This document shows positions 1-7,285 of a stretch of 19,920 nt of DNA, in pieces. The position numbers and the translations under genes were made by a program. Origin of the DNA: Christensenella sp. UBA1782. GTDB lineage: Bacteria; Bacillota; Clostridia; Christensenellales; DTU072. The stretch is from assembly GCA_002315475.1 (NCBI GenBank), contig DCGI01000085.1, positions 1-19,920 of the forward strand. The letters are read 5' to 3'. Numbering within the stretch: position 1 is the stretch's first letter; every line of letters starts with the position of its first letter. The notes under the pieces were generated by a model. The model was given only the letters and a program-made list of their open reading frames with translations. It was not told where the DNA came from and searched no databases.

Positions 1-2464
1 CTTCGTCGAAGACGACCAAATCGAACATATCTTTCTTTAACGGGAAAATCGTGCTGACCGCCTGCGGAGAAAGAAGCCAACAGGGGAACAGACGAAAGAG
101 GTATTCCGAAAAGTATTCCATCATGCGTCGTATCGGCCATAAACCACGTGTTTTTTGTACTTGATACAAAAAGTTTTTGGATTCTTCTTCGTGGCTTTCG
201 AGATATTCCAAATAGGCTTGACTGTTTTTATCGGCGGCGAGGCTCTTGCTTAATTCCCGTTGGTCGGCTTTCAAACGCAAAATTCGCTCCCGAATGCTAT
301 CGAAACCGACCGTTTTGGACAATTTTTCTTCGATGACTTTTTCGTTCTTTAAGATCTCGTGATAGACGCGTAGCGGCATCATTTTTGAGAGGACGGCATC
401 AAAGCCTTCTTGCGATTTGTCCGAATGGGTATAAGAAAAGTCCAAAAGAAGTTTCATGTCGGGTTGCAGATTATGCAAGGCTTTGTTCATGTCTTTAATG
501 GCGACGTAGTTTTCCAAAGCGTCTTGCAGACTGCGTAAATAATTGTAATTGCCGTTAAACAGTCCCCCGATGACTAAAGAATAGCCTTGTTCGTCCAAAA
601 CCTGTTGCAACAGTAAATAGGGTTCTTCAAAGTCTTGAAAAGCTTTTAAGGCGATGTTGAGATCGATGACGATATCCTTTTTTTCCTGTTGGTAGCGTCC
701 CTTCAAGAAAGGATACAGCCATAATAGAGCGGGGAAAGTGCTTGCCTTTGTCCAGTCGGTCAGACCTTTTTTGTCGATCGCCATGACGATGTCGGCGACA
801 CGGGGAAGTTCGGGACGGGTGTTTGCCGTCTTTTCCAAATAGAAAGCCGAAAGATAGCGACTATACGGATAGCTGCTGAAATCGAAAGGTTTCATGGGAC
901 TTTCCAGTATTTTTTGAATAAAGGTATGCACTTCACGAAGTTTGTGCATATCTATATCGCTGTCGATGTGAACCACCAAGGGATTGTTTTTGATGGATTC
1001 GTTATAAGAGATATAGAGATCGGTCAGTTTTTTGTCGCGGATATACCGAAGGTTTTCCGATAGCTGTTGATAGTTTTGTTTGACGATGTCGGTTTTCGTT
1101 AGGTCGGTATACAGCTTATAATCTCGGGTTTCTTTTCCGATATTATAGCTCTGAGCGAACATTTCTTGCAGACTGATACCGAAAGACGTGGGCGAAAAGA
1201 GGGCGTTATCGATTTCTTCCAACGTCCGAATCTCGGCGTGAATGTCGGTTTCGTTACGTTGAAAGACCATTTGCGTGGATCGAAAATCCTCCCGTAAAAC
1301 TTGGGCGTGCATTTGTCGAATCCGGTCGAAAAAGTAGAGTTTGTCGTTTTCGGGATCGGGAATCAGCATGGCTTTGCCGTTCAGTTTGTTGAGACGGGAA
1401 AAAACCACGTCGAGGGCGGCGCGTTTTTGACTGACGACCAAAACCCGTTTGTTTTTGCACAGAGCGTCGCTGATAACGTTGACGATGGTTTGACTTTTTC
1501 CCGTTCCCGGAGGGCCGTATAATACCAAATTCGTCGTTCGGTTGACTTCTTCGATGGCGTTTTCCTGGGCAAAATCCAAGTCGTTTATCGGGTAGGTGAC
1601 CGGTTCTTCTTTCGTTTCTTTTTTGCGACGGAAAAAGCGAATGGTCGGTTTTTCTTTCGGAACCTTTCCTTGTAAAAGCAAATCGAGGGAAGGGGTGGTT
1701 AAATTCTCTTTTTCCAGTATGACGTAATCGTTATAAATGGGATTGGAGAGCGGAAAACGTCCCAAAACGGCGACGTTACGGACTTCGAACTTATCGCCGA
1801 ACTCCTGTATTTCGGTAAAAGGCAGGACGGTTTTTCTTTTTTGATAGGAGAGGGTGATGCCTTGACCGTTCAGATAGGCAAGAATATCTTCGAGGGAAGA
1901 AAAACTCTCGTCGCCGAGCGGATCGAACTCTTGTAACAGGTTATCCGCTTTTATTTTTTGTTCGTTGCAAAGTGCTTTCAAAAAGCTTCGGTTGAGTACG
2001 ACGGGCTGGTCGGATAAAGCCACTAACGACGCCGTTTCCTTTTCGATGGAAAGGGTGACGGGGAAAAAGAGCAGGGGTGCTTTAATGGGCATATCCTGCG
2101 AAACTCTGCCCGTAACGAAAGGAAACCCGATATATAAGTCGTATTTGCCCGTTTCCTTTTGAAGTTCTTCCACTTCCCGTTTTAGGTATTTTAAGTCGGC
2201 TACGACGTCCGCAGGCGTATTTTGGTTTTCCGTCGATTCTTCGCCGCTTGCTTTCAGCATTTTTTTGGCGATTTTTTCATTGACTAAATCCAGACTGTCT
2301 CGCTTTCTCCACAAAAACTCATAGAATGCGTCGGCGTCTCCGTACGATAAAACGCTTTCTAAGTCGAAAGTATACTTCTTGACGATGGATCGCGTGAACA
2401 ACGTACGGCTTTTACCGCTGATTTCGATAAAGCGTTCTCGATATTTCTTATAGATTTTTTGCAT
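1..2464 (-). CDS. Superfamily 1 helicase with DUF4011-like N-terminal region (partial, 3' end off window)
   Basis: An uninterrupted frame of 821 codons runs leftward from an ATG at 2464-2462 and leaves the window still open. The start is set by a G-rich Shine-Dalgarno (GGGGG on the minus strand, 2470-2474) five bases upstream and by a good promoter. Residues about 10-165 resemble the DUF4011 type of N-terminal domain: an ISGKSRTLF segment near residue 15, YIGFPFVTG at 111-119 and KAPLLFFPV at 128-136. The Walker A motif GPPGTGKS is at 317-324, preceded by DLDFAQENAI. The Walker B motif DLVVFDE is at 815-821, exactly at the window edge. The roughly 490 residues between A and B are typical of the large insertions in UPF1-like SF1 helicases of this kind. 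Helicase motifs III-VI and any C-terminal nuclease lie outside the window. An ATP-dependent nucleic-acid helicase or translocase is well supported. The biological role is unknown; relatives occur in defence islands and as solitary genes. Confidence 0.8.
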   Translation of the reverse strand, partial: MQKIYKKYRERFIEISGKSRTLFTRSIVKKYTFDLESVLSYGDADAFYEFLWRKRDSLDLVNEKIAKKMLKASGEESTENQNTPADVVADLKYLKREVEELQKETGKYDLYIGFPFVTGRVSQDMPIKAPLLFFPVTLSIEKETASLVALSDQPVVLNRSFLKALCNEQKIKADNLLQEFDPLGDESFSSLEDILAYLNGQGITLSYQKRKTVLPFTEIQEFGDKFEVRNVAVLGRFPLSNPIYNDYVILEKENLTTPSLDLLLQGKVPKEKPTIRFFRRKKETKEEPVTYPINDLDFAQENAIEEVNRTTNLVLYGPPGTGKSQTIVNVISDALCKNKRVLVVSQKRAALDVVFSRLNKLNGKAMLIPDPENDKLYFFDRIRQMHAQVLREDFRSTQMVFQRNETDIHAEIRTLEEIDNALFSPTSFGISLQEMFAQSYNIGKETRDYKLYTDLTKTDIVKQNYQQLSENLRYIRDKKLTDLYISYNESIKNNPLVVHIDSDIDMHKLREVHTFIQKILESPMKPFDFSSYPYSRYLSAFYLEKTANTRPELPRVADIVMAIDKKGLTDWTKASTFPALLWLYPFLKGRYQQEKKDIVIDLNIALKAFQDFEEPYLLLQQVLDEQGYSLVIGGLFNGNYNYLRSLQDALENYVAIKDMNKALHNLQPDMKLLLDFSYTHSDKSQEGFDAVLSKMMPLRVYHEILKNEKVIEEKLSKTVGFDSIRERILRLKADQRELSKSLAADKNSQAYLEYLESHEEESKNFLYQVQKTRGLWPIRRMMEYFSEYLFRLFPCWLLSPQAVSTIFPLKKDMFDLVVFDE

Positions 2465-2496
2465 GAGTACCCCCTGTCCCTATATTGGATTATTTT

Positions 2497-2525
2497 ACTA
2501 TACCATAAAATTATTCTGTTGTAAA
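2497..2525 (-). promoter_or_regulatory. Sigma-A type promoter of the helicase gene
   Basis: Read on the minus strand, a TTTACA -35 box (2520-2525) and a TATAGT -10 box (2497-2502) are separated by exactly 17 bases. The -10 box ends 32 bases before the start codon, giving a short leader that contains the GGGGG ribosome-binding site. An AT-rich dyad with 7-bp arms (2506-2512 and 2524-2530) covers the spacer and part of the -35 box, so a repressor site is possible but unproven. Confidence 0.7.
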
Positions 2526-2548
2526 TTTTAATTTTTGAGTTTTTTAAG

Positions 2549-2587
2549 TTGACGCCTTGACTTTCTATAAAAAAAATATAATAATAT
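2549..2587 (+). promoter_or_regulatory. Probable promoter of the thyA operon
   Basis: Two overlapping -35-like boxes (TTGACG at 2549-2554 and TTGACT at 2557-2562) precede an AT-only stretch. That stretch contains TATAAT (2577-2582) and AATAAT (2580-2585), the latter 17 bases from TTGACT. No single pairing is ideal: the perfect TATAAT sits only 14 bases from TTGACT. A promoter is expected here because the helicase reads away and thyA begins at 2606 behind a clean GGAGG (2596-2600). Confidence 0.5.
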
Positions 2588-2605
2588 ACGAAAGCGGAGG
2601 ATAAT

Positions 2606-3436
2606 ATGAGTCTTGCAGATAAAATTTTTATTCAAAACATGAGGGATATTTTGGAGAACGGGGTTTGGGATACCGAGATGGACGTGCGCCCGCATTGGGA
2701 AGACGGTACGCCTGCTCACACGATTAAGAAGTTCGGCATCGTCAACCGATACGACCTTTCGAAAGAATTGCCGATATTGACCATACGGAAGACCAATTTT
2801 CAAGCGGCAATCGACGAAATCCTTTGGATATGGCAAAAAAAGAGCAACAACGTCCACGACTTAAACAGTCATATCTGGGACTCTTGGGCGGACGAAACCG
2901 GTTCCATCGGTAAAGCGTACGGATACCAACTCGCTCAAAAGCATATTTATAAAGAAGGGGAATTCGACCAAGTGGACAGAGTGTTGTTCGATTTGCGCAA
3001 CAATCCCGCCAGTCGTCGCATCATGACCAATATCTATAATTTTCAGGATTTGCACGAAATGCACCTGTATCCTTGTGCCTATTCGATGACGTTTAACGTT
3101 TCGGGTAACAAACTGAACGGCATTTTGAATCAAAGAAGCAACGATATGCTTGTGGCTAATAATTGGAACGTGTTACAGTACTCCGTTCTGCTGATGATGT
3201 TTGCGCAGGTCAGCGGTTTGGAAGCGGGCGAACTCGTCCACGTGATTGCCGACGCGCATATTTACGACAGACATATCCCCGTTGTGCGGGAAATCCTTGA
3301 AAAAGAACAATACGACGCGCCGATTTTGCAAATCAATCGGGACGTAACCGATTTCTACGACTTCAAGGTGGAAGATTTTTCGTTGGAAAATTATCGCTTC
3401 CATTTGCTCGGAAAGAAACTTCCCGTGGCAATATAG
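2606..3436 (+). CDS. thyA: Thymidylate synthase ThyA
   Basis: This enzyme converts dUMP and methylene-tetrahydrofolate to dTMP and dihydrofolate in the cytoplasm. The 276 residues match the length and layout of the Bacillus subtilis/phage phi3T type of ThyA. Visible landmarks are DGTPAHT (33-39), IWQKKSNNVHDLN (75-87), GKAYGYQ (102-108), the phosphate-binding SRR (136-138), the catalytic cysteine C157 in LYPCAY, RSND at 177-180, N188, DAHIYDRH at 216-223 and a C-terminal PVAI. The substrate-binding loop reads RSNDMLVANNWN where most ThyA proteins have LGxPFN; the asparagine that contacts the pyrimidine is kept. The start has GGAGG five bases upstream. It is the first gene of a tight operon, with folA eight bases downstream to recycle its dihydrofolate product. 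Confidence 0.96.
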   Translation: MSLADKIFIQNMRDILENGVWDTEMDVRPHWEDGTPAHTIKKFGIVNRYDLSKELPILTIRKTNFQAAIDEILWIWQKKSNNVHDLNSHIWDSWADETGSIGKAYGYQLAQKHIYKEGEFDQVDRVLFDLRNNPASRRIMTNIYNFQDLHEMHLYPCAYSMTFNVSGNKLNGILNQRSNDMLVANNWNVLQYSVLLMMFAQVSGLEAGELVHVIADAHIYDRHIPVVREILEKEQYDAPILQINRDVTDFYDFKVEDFSLENYRFHLLGKKLPVAI

Positions 3437-3444
3437 GAGAAAAA

Positions 3445-3957
3445 ATGAAAGCAATCGTAGCGGTGGATACCGAATGGGGTATCGGAAAGAATAACGGTTT
3501 ACTGTTCTCTTTACGGAAAGACATGGCGTTTTTCCGAGAGAAAACCATGCAAAAAACCGTCGTTATGGGTTCCAACACGTTAAAGAGCTTCCCGAACGGA
3601 AACCCGTTAAAGAACAGAATCAATATCGTGTTGTATCCGGGCGGAGAAAAACGGGAGGACTGTATCGTCGTAGGAAGCATGGAAGAACTCGTGCGAGAAC
3701 TGCAAAAATATCCTACCGACGACGTGTTTGTTATCGGCGGGGCGATGTTTTACAAAACCATGTTACCCTATTGCGATACCGTCTACGTGACGAAAGTGGA
3801 CGCAAACGGGGAGGCAAGCGTGTTTTTTGAGAATCTCGACGAACTTCCCGACTGGGTTTGTACGGAAGAAGGGGAACGGCAGGAAGAAAACGGTATTTTC
3901 TTCCGGTTTACAACCTATCAAAATAAAAAAGTAAAAAGTATTACGGAGTTAGTATGA
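3445..3957 (+). CDS. folA: Dihydrofolate reductase
   Basis: This 170-residue protein reduces dihydrofolate to tetrahydrofolate with NADPH, the step needed after every ThyA turnover. Motifs are WGIGKNNGLLF (11-21), acidic D26 in RKDMAFF (the proton-relay position), VVMGSNTLKSFP (39-50), R58 in LKNRINIVL (the position that normally binds the folate glutamate) and VIGGAMFYKTMLP (96-108). Two positions differ from the textbook enzyme: the usual Pro-Trp before the active-site helix is Leu-Phe, and the arginine of the MGRxT motif that contacts the NADPH 2'-phosphate is Ser43. The first change is, from memory, common in gut Clostridia. The ribosome-binding site TAGGAG overlaps the thyA stop codon, and the gene ends in a four-base ATGA overlap with the next gene, so translation is probably coupled on both sides. 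Confidence 0.95.
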   Translation: MKAIVAVDTEWGIGKNNGLLFSLRKDMAFFREKTMQKTVVMGSNTLKSFPNGNPLKNRINIVLYPGGEKREDCIVVGSMEELVRELQKYPTDDVFVIGGAMFYKTMLPYCDTVYVTKVDANGEASVFFENLDELPDWVCTEEGERQEENGIFFRFTTYQNKKVKSITELV

Positions 3958-5135
3958 CGAAAATAGCAATGAAAACGCCGCTTGTCGAATTGGACGGAGA
4001 CGAAATGACCAGAATTCTTTGGAAAAAGATAAAGGACGTTTTGATTTGTCCGTATGTGGACTTAAAAACGGAGTATTACGACCTCGGTTTGCCGAACAGA
4101 GAAGCAACGAAAGACGCCGTAACGGCGGCGGCTGCGGATGCTATCAAGAAGTACGGAGTCGGCGTCAAGTGTGCCACCATTACCCCCAATGCGCAAAGGA
4201 TGACGGAATACAATCTTTCTACCATGTGGAAATCCCCTAACGGCACCATTCGTTCCCGTTTGGACGGAACGGTCTTTCGTGCACCCATTTTGGTAAAGGG
4301 CTTAAAAGTCCTTATGCCGACGTGGACGAAACCCATTGTGATTGCTCGACACGCCTACGGAGACGTATACGGCGGCGTGGAAGGGTATGTGCCCGAAGGC
4401 GGAAAAGTGGAATTGAGCTTTCCCGACGGTACGAAGAAGACGGTATTTGAGTTTCAATCGGCGGGCATCGTGCAAGCAACGCACAATACCGACAAGAGTA
4501 TTACCGGTTTTGCAAGAAGTTGCATGAACTACGCACTCGATCAAAAGAAGGATTTATGGTTCAGTGCCAAAGATACCATCAGCAAGACGTACGATCATCG
4601 GTTCAAAGACATATTTGCCGAAGTGTACGAAAAAGAATACAAAGAAAAGTTCGAAAAGGCGGGAATCACGTATTTCTATTCCTTAATCGACGATATCGTA
4701 TCTCGTGTCATGAAAAGTAACGGCGGTATGATTTGGGCGTGCAAAAACTATGACGGAGACGTTATGAGCGACATGGTAGCCACCGTATTCGGATCTCTTG
4801 CCATGATGACTTCCGTTTTGGTTAGTCCCGACGGAAAATACGAGTACGAAGCGGCACACGGTACGGTAACGCGTCACTATTATAAATACTTAAACGGCGA
4901 AGAAACCTCCACCAATCCCGTAGCCACAATCTTTGCGTGGTCGGGTGCTTTGCGTAAGAGAGGACAAACGGATGACCTTCCCGACCTTGTCGACTTTGCC
5001 GATCGTCTGGAAAAAGCTTGTTTAACGACTATAGAAGAAGGCGTCATGACGAAAGATCTTTGCGTAAACTTCGAAAGAGAGGTACGCTCCGTCAATACCG
5101 ATACCTTCTTAGCCGAAATCGCCAAGAGAATTTGA
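3954..5135 (+). CDS. icd: NADP-dependent isocitrate dehydrogenase, eukaryote-like (type II) form
   Basis: The product oxidises isocitrate to 2-oxoglutarate and CO2 while making NADPH. Its 393 residues follow human IDH1/IDH2 closely rather than the E. coli Icd type. The substrate arginines fall at the same numbers as in human IDH1: R100 in SPNGTIR, R109 in TVFR and R132 in ARHAYGD. The metal-binding aspartates are in LIDD (244-247) and NYDGDVMSD (D269, D273). AAHGTVTRHY (300-309) carries the Arg-His pair that fixes the 2'-phosphate of NADP, so NADP rather than NAD is the expected cofactor. The C terminus is about 20 residues shorter than in the human enzyme, but all catalytic motifs lie before it. 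The start ATG overlaps the folA stop (ATGA), with GGAG five bases upstream. Confidence 0.95.
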   Translation: MTKIAMKTPLVELDGDEMTRILWKKIKDVLICPYVDLKTEYYDLGLPNREATKDAVTAAAADAIKKYGVGVKCATITPNAQRMTEYNLSTMWKSPNGTIRSRLDGTVFRAPILVKGLKVLMPTWTKPIVIARHAYGDVYGGVEGYVPEGGKVELSFPDGTKKTVFEFQSAGIVQATHNTDKSITGFARSCMNYALDQKKDLWFSAKDTISKTYDHRFKDIFAEVYEKEYKEKFEKAGITYFYSLIDDIVSRVMKSNGGMIWACKNYDGDVMSDMVATVFGSLAMMTSVLVSPDGKYEYEAAHGTVTRHYYKYLNGEETSTNPVATIFAWSGALRKRGQTDDLPDLVDFADRLEKACLTTIEEGVMTKDLCVNFEREVRSVNTDTFLAEIAKRI

Positions 5136-5168
5136 GAACAGCCGAACAAAAGGGGAAAGAGTACGAGT

Positions 5169-5786
5169 ATGACGGAAATAAAAAGCTTGGAAGTCGGTTT
5201 AATGCCGACGAATTGTTATATCCTTTACGGAAAAGGGGAGGAAGCGGTTATCGTCGATCCCGGTGGCGGCTATGGGAAAGTATCCGCATTTTTGACGGAA
5301 CAGGGCAAAAAACCGGTAGCCGTATTGTTGACGCACGGGCATTTCGACCATATTTTGGATGCGGCGAGATGGCATTCTTTGGGTTTGCCCGTTTATATCC
5401 ACACGTTGGACGTACCTGCTTTGGCGGATGACGTCATAAACGAAGGACAAGAAGTGGGATACGTCATTACCCCGATAACCGATCCCGTTCCGTTTGAGGA
5501 CGGTGCCGAACTGTCGTTCGGGGAGATAAAGATAAAAGTGCTGCACACGCCCGGGCATACGGTAGGCAGCTGTTGCTTTCTTTTGGACGATAACAGAATT
5601 CTCTCCGGCGATACGCTGTTTTTGGAATCCTTCGGTAATACCGGTTTCTACGGCGGGTGTTATGCCGATATGGAAAAGTCCGTCAAAGAAATTCTGTTTA
5701 AGTTGGAAGGAGATTACAGGGTATATCCCGGTCACGGCGAAAGCACGACGATGAACCACGAACGGCAATTCAATCCCATTCTGTAA
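5169..5786 (+). CDS. Metallo-beta-lactamase-fold hydrolase, glyoxalase II-like
   Basis: This single-domain 205-residue protein has a complete binuclear metal site: THGHFDH with H56, H58, D60 and H61, then H130 in TPGHT, D148 in SGDTLF and H189 in PGHG. The order and spacing are those of the small YcbL/glyoxalase-II-like hydrolases found across Firmicutes. These often cleave thioesters such as S-lactoylglutathione analogues, but the substrate cannot be read from sequence. No signal peptide is present, so it should be cytoplasmic. The ribosome-binding site is poor: AGGGG at 5151-5155 is 13 bases from the ATG. The gene sits 33 bases after icd and 2 bases before hemZ, the MBL-hemZ order being a frequent pairing in Clostridia as far as I recall. 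Confidence 0.9.
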   Translation: MTEIKSLEVGLMPTNCYILYGKGEEAVIVDPGGGYGKVSAFLTEQGKKPVAVLLTHGHFDHILDAARWHSLGLPVYIHTLDVPALADDVINEGQEVGYVITPITDPVPFEDGAELSFGEIKIKVLHTPGHTVGSCCFLLDDNRILSGDTLFLESFGNTGFYGGCYADMEKSVKEILFKLEGDYRVYPGHGESTTMNHERQFNPIL

Positions 5787-5788
5787 CC

Positions 5789-7213
5789 ATGTCGGTACGT
5801 TTACTCTTTGAAAAAAATACGTATTTGAACGACGTACAGGAGATCCCACGCGCTTTCGAGCCGTATATAAAACTGTCGGAGGACGGCGAACATTTTTTGT
5901 CATGGACGCACAAAATCGACGGACAAAAATTCAATTTTTTTGTTGAAAGCGACTTGTGGGGGAAAGAGGATTTTTCTTTGATTTGTCAACAAACGGACGA
6001 GCTTCTGTTCAAACGAGAAACCAAGTATTTTGCAAAAAACTGTTTGTATTCATTTTTGTCGAGGAACCTGCAAAAAGCTTTGCCGTACGGGAGTCTCACC
6101 GGCGTGCGACCGGCAAGAATGTATGCCGAATTAGCCAAGAAAACAGAAACGCCGAGAGAAGAATTGGTCAATAAATTTCATGTTTTTGAAAAAAAATCGC
6201 ATTTAATAGAGGATTGTGCATCCTTTCAAGAGCAATATGTCAATCGGGACGAAAAAGCAATCGGTTTGTATGTCAATATTCCGTTTTGCCCCACGCGTTG
6301 TTCCTATTGTTCCTTTATCAGCACCGAGATTTTTCGGGTTAAAAAGCAGATTCCGCTATTTGTGGAATGTGTAAAAAAAGATATTCAAACGATATTTTCG
6401 ATTATTGAAAAAAAGGGATATTCCGTCCGTTCCGTCTACGTCGGAGGGGGGACACCGACCAGTTTGGAACCTTCGCTTTTGGGAGAAATCCTTGCACCTT
6501 TGTCAAGCATCGGTACCGAGTTTACCGTCGAGTGCGGCAGACCGGACACCGTAAACGATGAGGTCGTGCGAGTGTTACAAAAAAACAACGTAACGCGACT
6601 CAGTATCAACCCGCAGACTTTCCACCAAAAGACGTTGGATTTAATCGGACGCCGTCATACGGTGGAAGACGTTTTTCACGCCTATGATTCGGTAAAAGAT
6701 AAGGGGTTCGACGTAAATTTCGATTTGATTGCCGCTTTGCCGCAGGAAACGTTTGACGATTTTCGGAAAAGTTTGGATACCACTTTAGAATTATTCCCCG
6801 AAAATATCACCGTTCACACCCTCTCCGTCAAGAGGGGCAGCGATTTGCGGAAAGACGGTACCGAAAAGACGGCGGAGGGGGATGCCCTTCGCATGACCGA
6901 CTATTCATACGCTGCTTTGCGGGACAGTGGGTATATGCCGTACTATATGTATCGACAAAAGAATACCGCCGACAATTTGGAGAATACCGGTTTTTGTCGG
7001 GACGGGCGCGTTTGTTTGTATAACGTCGATTCTATGGAAGAAAGTTGTACCGTACTCGCCGCCGGTGCGGGTGCCGTCAGTAAGCTTCTCGGAGAAAACG
7101 GAAAAATCACACGCTTCTCTCAACCGAAAGGATTTCGGGAGTATTGCGAGCGAATCGACGATACCGAAAGGAAAATGTCGGAATTTTTCGGTATTTTGCT
7201 CCCGAAATTTTAA
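5789..7213 (+). CDS. hemZ: Radical SAM protein HemZ (coproporphyrinogen dehydrogenase-like)
   Basis: The 474-residue product belongs to the HemN/HemZ group of radical SAM enzymes. An N-terminal region of about 155 residues carries the HemZ-type GVRPARM motif (105-111). The radical SAM core follows, with the iron-sulphur ligands C167, C171 and C174 in IPFCPTRCSYC and the SAM-binding GGGTPT at 219-224. Also visible are SINPQTFHQKTLDLIGRRH (272-290) and, further on, YYMYRQKNTADNLENTG, a HemZ hallmark. Members are annotated as oxygen-independent coproporphyrinogen III oxidases, but many Clostridia carry hemZ without a haem pathway, and no other haem gene is seen here, so the true substrate is uncertain. 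The ATG lies two bases after the preceding stop with no recognisable Shine-Dalgarno, so translation probably depends on coupling to the upstream gene. Confidence 0.92.
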   Translation: MSVRLLFEKNTYLNDVQEIPRAFEPYIKLSEDGEHFLSWTHKIDGQKFNFFVESDLWGKEDFSLICQQTDELLFKRETKYFAKNCLYSFLSRNLQKALPYGSLTGVRPARMYAELAKKTETPREELVNKFHVFEKKSHLIEDCASFQEQYVNRDEKAIGLYVNIPFCPTRCSYCSFISTEIFRVKKQIPLFVECVKKDIQTIFSIIEKKGYSVRSVYVGGGTPTSLEPSLLGEILAPLSSIGTEFTVECGRPDTVNDEVVRVLQKNNVTRLSINPQTFHQKTLDLIGRRHTVEDVFHAYDSVKDKGFDVNFDLIAALPQETFDDFRKSLDTTLELFPENITVHTLSVKRGSDLRKDGTEKTAEGDALRMTDYSYAALRDSGYMPYYMYRQKNTADNLENTGFCRDGRVCLYNVDSMEESCTVLAAGAGAVSKLLGENGKITRFSQPKGFREYCERIDDTERKMSEFFGILLPKF

Positions 7214-7221
7214 CTTAGTAC

Positions 7222-7250
7222 TTGATTTTTGCCCTATAATATGATAATAT
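7222..7250 (+). promoter_or_regulatory. Probable promoter of the giant lipoprotein pair
   Basis: A TTGATT -35 box (7222-7227) is followed after 17 bases by TAATAT (7245-7250), directly preceded by TGA as in an extended -10 element. A perfect TATAAT at 7248-7253 overlaps it at a wider 20-base spacing. The whole 63-base gap between hemZ and the lipoprotein start is AT-rich, unlike the flanking genes, which supports a transcription start here. I see no GC-rich terminator for the upstream operon. Confidence 0.6.
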
Positions 7251-7270
7251 AATTTTATAAATTATATTTT

Positions 7271-7276
7271 GGGCGG
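7271..7276 (+). promoter_or_regulatory. Ribosome-binding site deciding the first lipoprotein start
   Basis: GGGCGG is the only purine-rich site upstream. It lies nine bases from the ATG at 7286, but directly abuts an in-frame TTG at 7277. The spacing favours the ATG, which also gives a conventional MLKKR signal-peptide start. Confidence 0.5.
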
Positions 7277-7285
7277 TTGTGTACG

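Noticed and set aside
148..336. Short plus-strand frame of 62 codons
   Set aside because: It lies opposite the continuous helicase frame and lacks a ribosome-binding site or recognisable content.
5133..5168. icd and the hydrolase gene share a frame with no further stop in the 33-base gap, suggesting readthrough or a split fusion
   Set aside because: Both proteins are complete by their family motifs and the second has its own ATG. The shared frame has a one-in-three chance, and there is no readthrough signal.
5199..5903. 234-codon minus-strand frame over the hydrolase gene
   Set aside because: The plus-strand protein has every metal ligand of its family. The antisense product shows no motif and has no ribosome-binding site that stands out.
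7249..7265. Perfect 7-bp AT-only hairpin after hemZ as a terminator
   Set aside because: The stem contains no G or C and lacks a proper U-tract; it overlaps the promoter -10 region and is more likely just AT-rich promoter DNA.
7277..7285. TTG as the start of the first lipoprotein
   Set aside because: It directly abuts the GGGCGG site, leaving no spacing. The ATG nine bases on has proper spacing and gives a standard signal peptide.
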